Of a stretch of DNA of 64,000 bases, positions 55,707-63,305 are shown one piece after another (the first letter of the stretch is position 1; each line of letters begins with the position of its first letter). The notes below the pieces were generated by a model. It had not been told where the DNA came from and made no database searches. It worked only from the letters and a program-made list of their open reading frames with translations. The DNA is taken from contig NZ_JASCIS010000010.1 in assembly GCF_029968015.1 (NCBI RefSeq), positions 1 through 64,000 on the forward strand. Reading direction: 5' to 3'. The stretch comes from Streptomyces luteolus (lineage in GTDB: Bacteria; Actinomycetota; Actinomycetes; Streptomycetales; Streptomycetaceae). A program made the position numbers and the translations under genes.

Positions 55707-56458
55707 CCCTGTCCGCCCAGGAGTTGGGCGATCTGCTGGGCGAGCGCGGCCGTCGACGCGAGTCCGGCCGCTGCCGTCGCGCCGAGCTCCAGGCGCTCGC
55801 GCAGCCGCCGCAGCCGGTCCTGGCGCACCTGCCCGGTCGCGTCGATCTCGTCCTCGGCCTCGGCGAGTCCGGCGTCGAGCTCGGCCAGCTCTTCGTCCAG
55901 CCCTTCGTCGGAGACGTCCTCGCCCGGAGGGGGCTGCTCGGGCCGGTCCGCTTCGCCCGCGGGCAGCAGTACCCGCAGCTGGGCGCGCAACTCCGCGATG
56001 GCCGCGCGGAGTTCGTCCGGTACGGCGACGGGGTCCGCGCCCGGCGCGGCGCGGGTCGACGCGTCCACCGCCCTGGCCCGCGGCCCGGACGCCACGGCTC
56101 CGCCGCTCATCGCGCCGATGCTGATACCGCCCGCGGTGGGCGGCGGCACCGCGGGCGCGGCGCCCGCGCCTCGGCCCTCCGGCACCGGGTCGGCGACGCG
56201 CTCCGCGCGGTCCTCCGCCGTGGCGCCGCGCCCGGCGGCGACCGCGCCGCCGGACAGCGCTCCGATCGACACGCCCCCCGAGCCGTCCTCCGAGCCGCCC
56301 CTCGAACCGCCTCCCGAACCGCCCCCCGAACCGCCCCCCGAACCGTCCCCCGAACCGTCCCCCGAACCGTCCCCCGAACCGTCCCTCGAACCGCCCTCAG
56401 GAGAGCCCGAGTCGGCGGGCTCGTCGCCTTCCGGCTCCCGCCCCGTGGCCTCACTCAC
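55703..56458 (-). CDS. Gly/Ser-rich protein with two GAVA motifs and C-terminal coiled coil
   Basis: 251 residues from GTG overlapping the upstream stop (GTGA). Residues 20-60 are Gly-Ser-Asp repeats (GDGSGDGSG...). Two near-identical motifs follow: GGVSIGALSGGAVAAG at 61-76 and GGISIGAMSGGAVASG at 110-125. Residues 147-225 form a charged coiled coil (LRAAIAELRAQLRVL, EELAELDAGLAEAEDEI). No enzyme domain. The same motif is at the C-terminus of the protein encoded immediately upstream, suggesting the two meet through it. Family unknown. Confidence 0.75.
   Translation of the reverse strand: MSEATGREPEGDEPADSGSPEGGSRDGSGDGSGDGSGDGSGGGSGGGSGGGSRGGSEDGSGGVSIGALSGGAVAAGRGATAEDRAERVADPVPEGRGAGAAPAVPPPTAGGISIGAMSGGAVASGPRARAVDASTRAAPGADPVAVPDELRAAIAELRAQLRVLLPAGEADRPEQPPPGEDVSDEGLDEELAELDAGLAEAEDEIDATGQVRQDRLRRLRERLELGATAAAGLASTAALAQQIAQLLGGQG
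56084..56131 (-). repeat. Coding copy of the 16-residue GAVA motif (second in this protein)
   Basis: Encodes GGISIGAMSGGAVASG, residues 110-125. It differs from the copy at 56231-56278 at three residues (V/I, L/M and A/S) and from the copy at 56536-56583 at a similar number. Confidence 0.85.
56231..56278 (-). repeat. Coding copy of the 16-residue GAVA motif (first in this protein)
   Basis: Encodes GGVSIGALSGGAVAAG, residues 61-76, directly after the Gly-Ser-Asp repeats. Confidence 0.85.
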
Positions 56459-58167
56459 CGCAGACCCCCTCCCGTCTCCGACTTCGCCGCCGTACGGGAG
56501 CGACGGGAGTCGACCTGCTTGGCCAGGGCCCCCTCGCCGCTCGCGACCGCTCCGCCGCTCATCTGGCCGATAAACACGCCACCCTCGCCCACGTTGATGA
56601 CGTACTTCTCGAACTCGCCCGTCTCGTAGCCCCGTACGCGCAGCGCCTCCCGTACGCCGCCCGTGATGCGGTCCTGCAGCGTCTTGACGTACCGGCTGAT
56701 GTCCATCTCCTGGAACAGCGACACCTCCTGCGCGCTGCCCAGCTCCCGCACCGATCTGTCCGGTCCGTCCGGCGGGGCGAACTCCGGGATGTTCAGCCAG
56801 GTGCGGCCGATCGAGTACGCCGTCGTCACCAGGCACACGCCCGCCGCGAAACCGGCCGACGGCGCGGTGACCAGGGCGCGCACGGCGTCGCGCAGCGGAC
56901 CGTCGTCCAGGCGCTCCGCCAGGACGTCCACCGACTTGTACTCGGGCCGCACCGGCGTCAGCACATGCGGCACGACCTCCAGTACGAGCACACCGCCCTG
57001 CGTGTGGACCCGGACCAGGAGCGAGATGCCGATCTGCTCGTCCCACGCGCCGACCCGCACCCGCAGGAAGTGGCGGCGCGCCTCCGCGCCTTCGCCGACC
57101 GCGCCCTCGCGGTGGTGGCGGACGTTGTCCGGGTCGTAGTCCACGAGGTCGCGCGCGACCCCGACCGGCAGGTAGACCATCTCGTCGACCTCGAGCGAGC
57201 GCAGCCGGTCGCGGCTGGTGGCCGCCGCCGACGTCCGCAGGTCCTCCAGGCGCGGCCGGATCAGGTCGATCACGTCCCGCCCGGTCAGCGTCGCGACGCC
57301 GCCGCCCGCCGCGTCCGGCCGCAGCTGCTTGCGCGCGCCGGGCTGCAGCTCGACCACGAACGACCAGGGTTTGTACGGCTCTCCGGCGCCCACGAACGGC
57401 CGGAACGGGTCGTAGATGGCCAGGCCCGCGTACTGTTCGCGCGCGATCGCCTGGCCGATGCGGCGGTACTGCGCGGTGTCCGGCAGTCGTTCGCGCGGCG
57501 CCCGGTCGAAGGCCTGGCGGCTCAGGCCGTGGCGCATCAGGGCCGTCACCCGCTGCCGGTGCGCCCACACCGGCAGCACCATCAGGAGCGGGAGGACCAC
57601 GGCCGCCCACACGTCCGCGCCGCCGAACAGGGCGATGAGCGCCAGCGCCCAGTAGCCGAGCGCCGCCGCGACCGGCAGCACCGGGAGCACGGACTTCAGC
57701 CGCCCGCGCGTCGCCTCCTTCAGGACGGAGCGGCCCAGCGCGAACACGGAACCCTTGTTGCCGCGCACCCCCCACGCGAGCACGCAGACCACGGCGTACG
57801 CCAGGGACCAGGGGATCGGAGCCGTCGCCGGGTCGGAGCCGGTCCCGGTGATCCCGAGGACGACGAACGTCACCCAGAGCGCGAGCAGCGCGAGGCCGGT
57901 GCCGATCTCCTGCCGGCGGGCCCGTACGGCGTGGGCGAGCACCGGCAGGGCGTCGATGCCGAGCGACGGCGCGATCGGACGCTCCTCGTGCTCCACCAGC
58001 TGCTCGATCACCGCACGCCGGAAGTCGCCGTCGAAGTACACCCCCGCACACAGCAGCCGCGTGGCCTCGCTGCGGGCCTGCGGTGGCAGGGACTGGGCGG
58101 GCGGCACGGTGGACGCCGAGGCGCGGGTGGCGGACGGCGGGGAGGAGGGTTGTTCGGGCACGGACAT
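56455..58167 (-). CDS. Large membrane protein ending in a GAVA motif, unknown function
   Basis: 570 residues from ATG at 58165-58167. A disordered Ser/Ala/Pro-rich N-terminus precedes four to five membrane helices between about 88 and 210 (IGTGLALLALWVTFVVLGITG, WSLAYAVVCVLAW, VLPVAAALGYWALALIALF, AAVVLPLLMVLPVW). The remaining ~330 residues are soluble (VVELQPGARKQLRPD, IGISLLVRVHTQGGVLVLEVVP). The motif GGVFIGQMSGGAVASG is at 529-544, just before the basic C-terminus. It heads a three-gene operon linked by two GTGA overlaps. Confidence 0.8.
   Translation of the reverse strand: MSVPEQPSSPPSATRASASTVPPAQSLPPQARSEATRLLCAGVYFDGDFRRAVIEQLVEHEERPIAPSLGIDALPVLAHAVRARRQEIGTGLALLALWVTFVVLGITGTGSDPATAPIPWSLAYAVVCVLAWGVRGNKGSVFALGRSVLKEATRGRLKSVLPVLPVAAALGYWALALIALFGGADVWAAVVLPLLMVLPVWAHRQRVTALMRHGLSRQAFDRAPRERLPDTAQYRRIGQAIAREQYAGLAIYDPFRPFVGAGEPYKPWSFVVELQPGARKQLRPDAAGGGVATLTGRDVIDLIRPRLEDLRTSAAATSRDRLRSLEVDEMVYLPVGVARDLVDYDPDNVRHHREGAVGEGAEARRHFLRVRVGAWDEQIGISLLVRVHTQGGVLVLEVVPHVLTPVRPEYKSVDVLAERLDDGPLRDAVRALVTAPSAGFAAGVCLVTTAYSIGRTWLNIPEFAPPDGPDRSVRELGSAQEVSLFQEMDISRYVKTLQDRITGGVREALRVRGYETGEFEKYVINVGEGGVFIGQMSGGAVASGEGALAKQVDSRRSRTAAKSETGGGLR
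56536..56583 (-). repeat. Coding copy of the GAVA motif in the upstream membrane protein
   Basis: Encodes GGVFIGQMSGGAVASG, residues 529-544 of the membrane protein; the tail continues EGALAKQVD, which parallels the residues after the other copies (RARAVD, GATAED). Confidence 0.85.
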
Positions 58168-58432
58168 GCAATCCCCGATCGTTGCCCTGATGGTCCGACT
58201 CTTCCGACTCCCTTGTGCTGCAAGGGAGTTGAGGGGTCCATGGTGCACGCAGTATGGCCCGCGCCGGCCGGGTCTCAAACGGCGCACCGAGGCACGTGGG
58301 CCAGGAATCGGCCGACAGCACGCGCCCCCGGTCGGCACCGGGGCGCAGGGGGCGGGGGCGGGGCAGGGCCGGATGCCGGGAAGCTTCCGCATCGGTCGCC
58401 GGGGCCGGGGACCTGGTGCCACCATGGGCGGC

Positions 58433-58957
58433 ATGTCGGGAACCCCTGCCTCTGCCTCTGCCCCTGCCTCTGCCTCTGCCGCACCCTCCGGAGCCGCCAC
58501 CGCCGCCGCGCGCGACCTCCACGAGCGGGTGCTGCGCGCCTGGAACGCCCGCGACGCCGCCGGGTACGCGGCCCTCTTCGAGCCCGCTGCCGCGCTCGTC
58601 GGCTTCGACGGCAGCCAGGTGCCCGGTGACCGGGTCGAGGCCCACCTCGCACCGATCTTCGCGGACCACCCCACGGCCTCGTACGTGTGGAAGGTCCGGG
58701 ACGTGACGGAGCTCGCCGACGGGGTGGTGCTGCTGCGCGCCGTCGTGGGGATGGTGCCGCCGGGGCGGGACGAGCTGAACCCCGAGGCGAACGCCGTGCA
58801 GTCGCTGGTCGCGCGCCGCCGCTCGGGGGAGTGGCGGGTGGCGCTGTTCCAGAACACCCCGGCCCAGTACCACGGCAGGCCCGAACTGGCGGAGCAGCAC
58901 ACCGAAGAGCTGCGTCAGGTGCTGCGCCAGGCAGGGCCGGCCCCCGCCGCGGACTGA
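58433..58957 (+). CDS. SnoaL/NTF2-like protein (SgcJ/EcaC family)
   Basis: 174 residues from ATG at 58433; an ATG 9 bases upstream (MGGMSG) is an alternative. The N-terminus is an Ala-Ser-Pro repeat encoded by gcctct/gccct hexamers. The NTF2-like cone follows (DLHERVLRAWNARDAAGYAALFEPAAALVGFDGSQVPGDRVEAHL, VVLLRAVVGMVPPGRDELNPEANAVQSLVARRRSGEWRVALFQNTPAQYHG). The asparagine-glutamine pair ANAVQS is typical of the family. Role unknown; members range from polyketide cyclases to detoxification proteins. Confidence 0.85.
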   Translation: MSGTPASASAPASASAAPSGAATAAARDLHERVLRAWNARDAAGYAALFEPAAALVGFDGSQVPGDRVEAHLAPIFADHPTASYVWKVRDVTELADGVVLLRAVVGMVPPGRDELNPEANAVQSLVARRRSGEWRVALFQNTPAQYHGRPELAEQHTEELRQVLRQAGPAPAAD

Positions 58958-58966
58958 CCCGAGCGG

Positions 58967-59034
58967 CCCCGTCCGACGTGACCGGCCCGTCCGACGTGAC
59001 ACGCCCGTCCGACGTGATAGGCCCGTCCACATGA
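58967..59034 (+). repeat. 18-bp tandem repeat before the AAC(3) gene
   Basis: gtccgacgtg starts at 58971, 58989 and 59007, followed by a partial copy at 59025. The unit is about cccgtccgacgtgaccgg. It lies between the SnoaL-like stop and the acetyltransferase start. Confidence 0.85.
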
Positions 59035-59068
59035 CCGGCCCGACAGACCCGACCGGAAAGGCGCGTCC

Positions 59069-59920
59069 ATGGACGAACGGGAGCTGCTCGAACGGTCCGG
59101 CGGACCCATCACCCGCGGTCGGCTGCGCCGCGACCTGGCCGCGCTCGGCCTCGGGCCCGGCGACACCGTCATGTTCCACACCCGGATGTCCGCCATCGGC
59201 TATGTCGCGGGCGGTTCCGCCACCGTCATCGACGCCCTGCGGGACGCGGTCGGCCCCGCCGGCACGCTGATGGTGACCTGCGGCTGGAACGACGCCCTGC
59301 CGTACGACTTCCTCACCTGGCCACCTCCCTGGCAGGACGCGCTGCGCGCCGAACACCCCGCCTACGACCCGGAGTTCAGCGAGGCGGCCCACGACAACGG
59401 GCGGCTCCCCGAAGCCCTGCGCCGCCTCCCCGGAGCGGCCCGCAGCCGGCACCCGGACGTCAGCTTCGCCGCCCTCGGCGCGGCGGCCGCCGAGTTGACC
59501 GCCGACCACCCCTGGGACGACCCGCACGGCCCTGGCAGCCCGCTCGCCCGCCTGGTCGCCCGGCGAGGTCGCGTCCTGCTGCTCGGCGCCCCGCTCGACA
59601 CGATGACGCTCCTGCATCACGCCGAAGCCCTCGCGCACGCGCCGGGCAAGCGGTACGTGACGTACGAGCAGCCCGTCCTCGCCGAGGGGCGCCGCGTCTG
59701 GCGCCGCTTCCGCGACATCGATTCGGAGCACGGCGCGTTCGACTACGCGGGCGTGGTGCCCGAGGGGCAGGACCCGTTCGAGACGATCACCCGGGCCCTG
59801 CTCGCGGCGGGCCAGGGGCGCAGCGGCCTGGTGGGTGCCGCCGAGAGCCACCTCTTCGAGGCGGAACAGGTGGTCGCGTTCGCGGTGGACTGGATCGAGC
59901 GGAAGATTGGCGCGGAGTAA
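59069..59920 (+). CDS. Aminoglycoside 3-N-acetyltransferase-like protein, AAC(3)
   Basis: 283 residues from ATG with GGAAAGG upstream. The Antibiotic_NAT fold is clear: VMFHTRMSAIGYVAGGSATVIDALRDAVGPAGTLMVTCGWN, AARSRHPDVSFAALGAAAAELTADHPWDDPHGPGSPLARLVARRGRVLLLGAPLDTMTLLHHAEALAH. The acetyl-CoA contacts and the H-P-x-x-S-F-A stretch are conserved. It acetylates the 3-amino group of aminoglycosides, or an unknown amine. No antibiotic gene cluster is next to it, so it is probably a chromosomal housekeeping-type homologue. Confidence 0.9.
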   Translation: MDERELLERSGGPITRGRLRRDLAALGLGPGDTVMFHTRMSAIGYVAGGSATVIDALRDAVGPAGTLMVTCGWNDALPYDFLTWPPPWQDALRAEHPAYDPEFSEAAHDNGRLPEALRRLPGAARSRHPDVSFAALGAAAAELTADHPWDDPHGPGSPLARLVARRGRVLLLGAPLDTMTLLHHAEALAHAPGKRYVTYEQPVLAEGRRVWRRFRDIDSEHGAFDYAGVVPEGQDPFETITRALLAAGQGRSGLVGAAESHLFEAEQVVAFAVDWIERKIGAE

Positions 59921-59946
59921 GGGGCGGAGTAAGGGGCGGAGTAAGA
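59914..59946 (+). repeat. 12-bp tandem repeat across the AAC(3) stop codon
   Basis: ggggcggagtaa is repeated about three times; the first unit supplies the last codons and the TAA stop of the acetyltransferase gene. Confidence 0.8.
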
Positions 59947-59994
59947 GACTGAGCGCTGGGTAAAATGACGGTAATTCTCGTCAATTGGCACCGG

Positions 59995-60070
59995 CATATA
60001 CGGCACATAGCACTGGCGGCACATAGCACTGGCGTATGCGGCACACAGCATTGGCGTATACGGCACATAT
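59995..60070 (+). repeat. 22-bp AT-richer repeat array before nfeD
   Basis: Units of gtatacggcacatagcactggc type start near 59996, 60018 (shortened), 60034 and 60056. The array ends about 40 bp before the nfeD start, in a stretch that is unusually AT-rich for this genome. Possible operator or promoter repeat. Confidence 0.75.
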
Positions 60071-60107
60071 CCGTGACCTCGACGCGCTCAGAATTGGTGC
60101 GTGCGCA

Positions 60108-60539
60108 ATGGACCCCTGGCTGATCTGGCTGATCGTCGCCGCCGTCCTTTCCGTGGCCGAGATCCTCACGCTCACGGCCGCGCTCGGAATGCTCGGCGTG
60201 GCCGCACTCGTCACCTCGGGAACAGCGGCGCTCGGACTCCCGACGCCCCTCCAGTTCCTCGTGTTCGCCGCCGTGGCGACGGTCACGCTGCTGTTCGTAC
60301 GCCCCGTCGCGATGCGGCATCTGCGTCGGCCCCAGGTGGCCCGCTTCGGCGTGGACGCGCTGGTCGGCCAGGCCGCGTACGTCGTCGCGGAGGTCTCGGC
60401 CGTGGACGGCAGGGTCCGGATAGGCGGTGAGGAGTGGACGGCCCGCGCCTATGACGAGACGCTGGTGATTCCTCGGGGCAAGACCGTCGACGTCATGGAG
60501 ATCAGCGGTACCACCGCGTTCGTCTACCCCCGGGACTGA
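60108..60539 (+). CDS. NfeD-like membrane protein
   Basis: 143 residues from ATG at 60108. Three membrane segments (WLIWLIVAAVLSVAEILTLTAALGMLGVAALVTSG, LQFLVFAAVATVTLLFV) precede a soluble OB-fold domain (about 75-143: FGVDALVGQAAYVVAEVSAVDGRVRIGGEEWTARAYDE). NfeD proteins partner SPFH/flotillin proteins in membrane-quality or lipid-domain roles. The SPFH gene follows 4 bases later, the standard pairing. Confidence 0.93.
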   Translation: MDPWLIWLIVAAVLSVAEILTLTAALGMLGVAALVTSGTAALGLPTPLQFLVFAAVATVTLLFVRPVAMRHLRRPQVARFGVDALVGQAAYVVAEVSAVDGRVRIGGEEWTARAYDETLVIPRGKTVDVMEISGTTAFVYPRD

Positions 60540-60543
60540 AGCC

Positions 60544-61581
60544 ATGGACATTTCCGCGTTCCTCATCGCCGGACTGATCGTCGCGCTGTTCGCGATCTTC
60601 ACGGTCGTACGGGCGGTGCGCATCGTTCCGCAGGCCCGAGCCCGCAATGTGGAACGACTGGGCCGATACCACCGCACCCTGAATCCCGGCCTCAATCTGG
60701 TGATCCCCTATATCGACCGCGTCCATCCGGTGATCGATCTGCGCGAACAGGTCGTCTCGTTCCAGCCGCAGCCGGTGATCACCGAGGACAATCTCGTCGT
60801 CGAGATCGACACGGTCCTGTACTGCCAGGTGACCGACCCGCGCGCGGCCTTCTACGAGATCGCGAATTTCCTTCAGGCCGTCGAGCAGCTGACCGTCACC
60901 ACGCTGCGCAATGTCGTCGGCTCCATGGACCTGGAGAAGACCCTGACGTCCCGCGACACCATCAACAGCCAGCTGCGCGGCGTGCTCGACGAGGCCACCG
61001 GGAAGTGGGGGCTGCGCGTCAACCGTGTCGAGATCAAGGCCATCGACCCGCCGCAGAGCATCAAGGACGCGATGCAGAAGCAGATGCGGGCCGAGCGCGA
61101 CAAGCGGGCCGCGATCCTCGGCGCCGAGGGCCAGCGCCAGTCGCAGATCCTCACCGCCGAGGGCGACAAGCAGGCCGCGGTCCTGCGCGCGGAGGGCAAC
61201 CGCACGGCCGCGATCCTCCAGGCCGAGGGCCAGTCCCGGGCCATCGACGAGGTCTTCCAGGCCGTACACCGCAACGATCCCGACCCGAAGCTGCTCGCCT
61301 ACCAGTACCTCCAGACCCTGCCCCAGCTCGCCCAGGGCCAGGGCAACAACTTCTGGGTGATCCCCAGCGAGATCACCTCGGCCCTGCAAGGCGTCTCCAA
61401 GGCTTTCAACGTCGATCTGCCCCAGTCCCCGGCGACGCGCGAGATGCCCGCCGCCGACGACATGGCCTCCAAGGCCGCCGACGACAAGGCCGAGGCGGCG
61501 GAAGCAGCCGCAGAGGCGTTGGCGGACGCGGCCAAGGCCGACAGCACCACCCCGACACTCCCGCCCGACCTGCGGAGCTGA
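60544..61581 (+). CDS. SPFH/band-7 (flotillin/slipin-like) membrane protein
   Basis: 345 residues. An N-terminal membrane hairpin (FLIAGLIVALFAIFTVV) anchors it. The SPFH domain covers about 25-190 (IVPQARARNVERLGRYHRTLNPGLNLVIPYIDRV, VVEIDTVLYCQVTDPRAAFYEI). A long coiled coil rich in AEG repeats follows (AILGAEGQRQSQILTAEGDKQAAVLRAEG). It forms large rings in the inner membrane with NfeD and is implicated in membrane order and protein quality control. The C-terminus is Ala-rich and charged. Confidence 0.94.
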   Translation: MDISAFLIAGLIVALFAIFTVVRAVRIVPQARARNVERLGRYHRTLNPGLNLVIPYIDRVHPVIDLREQVVSFQPQPVITEDNLVVEIDTVLYCQVTDPRAAFYEIANFLQAVEQLTVTTLRNVVGSMDLEKTLTSRDTINSQLRGVLDEATGKWGLRVNRVEIKAIDPPQSIKDAMQKQMRAERDKRAAILGAEGQRQSQILTAEGDKQAAVLRAEGNRTAAILQAEGQSRAIDEVFQAVHRNDPDPKLLAYQYLQTLPQLAQGQGNNFWVIPSEITSALQGVSKAFNVDLPQSPATREMPAADDMASKAADDKAEAAEAAAEALADAAKADSTTPTLPPDLRS

Positions 61582-61609
61582 CCCTCTCGGCCGGTCTCCC
61601 GGGAACGCG

Positions 61610-61649
61610 CGCGGCCCGCGTCCGCCCGGGCAGGGGGACGCGGGCCGCG
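61610..61649 (+). terminator. Hairpin terminator after the SPFH gene
   Basis: cgcggcccgcgtcc (61610-61623) pairs perfectly with ggacgcgggccgcg (61636-61649) over a 12-base loop. The right arm is part of the 23-bp repeats that follow. Confidence 0.75.
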
Positions 61650-61706
61650 AGGCCCAGGGGACGCGGGCCGTGAGGCCCAGGGGACGCGGGCCGTGAGGCG
61701 CAGGGG
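61636..61706 (+). repeat. 23-bp tandem repeat, three copies
   Basis: acgcgggccg(c/t)gaggcccagggg starts at 61638, 61661 and 61684. It lies between the SPFH terminator stem and the convergent PhoX-like stop. Confidence 0.85.
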
Positions 61707-63098
61707 TCAGTGGTCCCAGGGGCCGGTCACCGCGAACGTCGTGCCCGGCCTGTAGCAGTTCACGTACATCGTGTCCTCGTCGGGCGAGAACGTGACGCCC
61801 GCGAACTCGCCCCACGCGGGCTCCTCGGGCGTGCCGATGTTCTGCCGGCCGCGGGCCATCGCGTACACCTCGCCGCGCCGCGTGAGGCCGAAGACGTGCT
61901 GGGCGCCCTCGCCGTCCTCGCACACCATCAGGCCGCCGCTGGGCGCGAGGCAGATGTTGTCCGGCTCCTCGCCGGGGAGCTGGAGGTCGGTGTCGGGGCC
62001 GAACACGATCACGAGGGTGAGGCGGCGCCTGGACGGCTCGTAGCGCCAGATCTGCCCGTAGTGGTCGGCGGCTGAGCCCTCCGCGCTCTTGGCGTAACTG
62101 GAGACGAAGTACACGGACTTGCCGCCCCAGTAGCAGCCCTCCAGCTTCTGCGCGTGCGTGATGCCCCGCGACCCGAAGTCCTGGAAGCGGATGGGGGTTT
62201 CGACGGCCAGCGGGTCCGGTACGTCGACCCACTCGATGTCGTCGAAGCAGGCGCCGGTCTCCTGGATCCGGGACAGATCCGGAACGCCGGGCACGCGCAT
62301 CGCCTGCAGCCTGCCGCCCGCCTGCAGCGAACCCGGACCGCCGAGCGGCTTCTCGGGCAGGAAGCGGTAGAACAGGCCGAACGGCTTCTCGAAGGCGTCC
62401 TCGGTCTCGTAGACCACACCCCTGCGCGGGTCGATGGCGATCGCCTCGTGCTGGAAGCGCCCCATCGCGGTGAGCGGCACCGCGCCGCCGAGCCTGCGGG
62501 TGTCGGTCGGGTCCACCTCGAAGATGAATCCGTGGTCCTTGGTGTAGCCGTTGGTGCCGGCCTTGTCCTCGGTCTCCTCGCAGGTCAGCCAGGTGCCCCA
62601 GAGAGAGGGGCCGCCCGCGCAGTTGACGGCCGTGCCGGCGATGGCGACGTGCTCGCCCCTGACGTCGTTGTGCCCGTCGAGCGTGAGCGACGTACAGCCG
62701 CCCTTGCCCATCGGGTCGTACGTGATGCCGTCCACGACCGGCACCGGGATCTTGGCGTCGACCCGGTTCTCGTGGTTGCGGATCAGGTGGACGCCGCCCC
62801 GGCGGGCCCGGAAGGCGGCCATGCCGTCGTGGTTGCTGGGGACCTTGCCCTCGCCCGAGCGCAGCCGGTCGCCCTCGCGGGACAGGACCTTGTAGCGGAA
62901 GCCCTTCGGCAGGTCGAGCAGGCCGTCGGGGTCGGGCACGAGCGGCCCGTACCCGGCCCTGCCGCGGGCGGCCGCCGTGCCGGCGAAGAGCTCCGAGAAG
63001 GCGCCGGTGAAAGCGATACCGACGCCCAACGCGCCGGTACCGGCGAGGACTTGGCGTCTCGTCGCGGAGGGTCGTGCGGACTGTCGTGTTTCGGACAT
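61707..63098 (-). CDS. PhoX/DUF839-like secreted phosphatase
   Basis: 463 residues from ATG at 63096-63098; the upstream frame lacks a signal peptide context. A Tat signal is visible (SATRRQVLAGTGALGVGIAFTGAF, twin arginine at 14-15). The DUF839 beta-propeller has WLTCEETEDKAG, VYFVSSYAKSAE and EEPDNICLAPSGGLMVCEDGEG. Such proteins include calcium-dependent alkaline phosphatases of the PhoX type, folded in the cytosol and exported by Tat. Regulation by phosphate cannot be shown; no PHO box was seen. Confidence 0.88.
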   Translation of the reverse strand: MSETRQSARPSATRRQVLAGTGALGVGIAFTGAFSELFAGTAAARGRAGYGPLVPDPDGLLDLPKGFRYKVLSREGDRLRSGEGKVPSNHDGMAAFRARRGGVHLIRNHENRVDAKIPVPVVDGITYDPMGKGGCTSLTLDGHNDVRGEHVAIAGTAVNCAGGPSLWGTWLTCEETEDKAGTNGYTKDHGFIFEVDPTDTRRLGGAVPLTAMGRFQHEAIAIDPRRGVVYETEDAFEKPFGLFYRFLPEKPLGGPGSLQAGGRLQAMRVPGVPDLSRIQETGACFDDIEWVDVPDPLAVETPIRFQDFGSRGITHAQKLEGCYWGGKSVYFVSSYAKSAEGSAADHYGQIWRYEPSRRRLTLVIVFGPDTDLQLPGEEPDNICLAPSGGLMVCEDGEGAQHVFGLTRRGEVYAMARGRQNIGTPEEPAWGEFAGVTFSPDEDTMYVNCYRPGTTFAVTGPWDH

Positions 63099-63220
63099 AC
63101 GGGCAACTCCCTGCTGGCGGACAGGAATACGACCCGCTGTGTGTACCACGCAGCCGGAGCTCCGGGAACCACGCGCGTAGAAGCCGACACTTGTGTCGTA
63201 CGCGGTCCCGGAGCCCGTCC

Positions 63221-63305
63221 GGAGTCCTTGTGGGGCGCGTGCGGAGTCCTTGTGGGGCGCGTGCGGAGCCCGTGTGGGGCGCGCGCGGAGCCCGTGTGGG
63301 GAGCG
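63221..63305 (+). repeat. 22-bp tandem repeat, four copies
   Basis: ggagtccttgtggggcgcgt or ggagcccgtgtggggcgcg units start at 63221, 63243, 63265 and 63287. The array abuts the zapE stop region. Confidence 0.85.

Noticed and set aside
55703-59851. 1382-residue minus-strand frame
   Set aside because: Only its last 251 residues are the real gene (start at 56458); the rest runs antisense or out of frame through other genes.
63221-63305. CRISPR array
   Set aside because: Tandem 22-bp repeats with no spacers.
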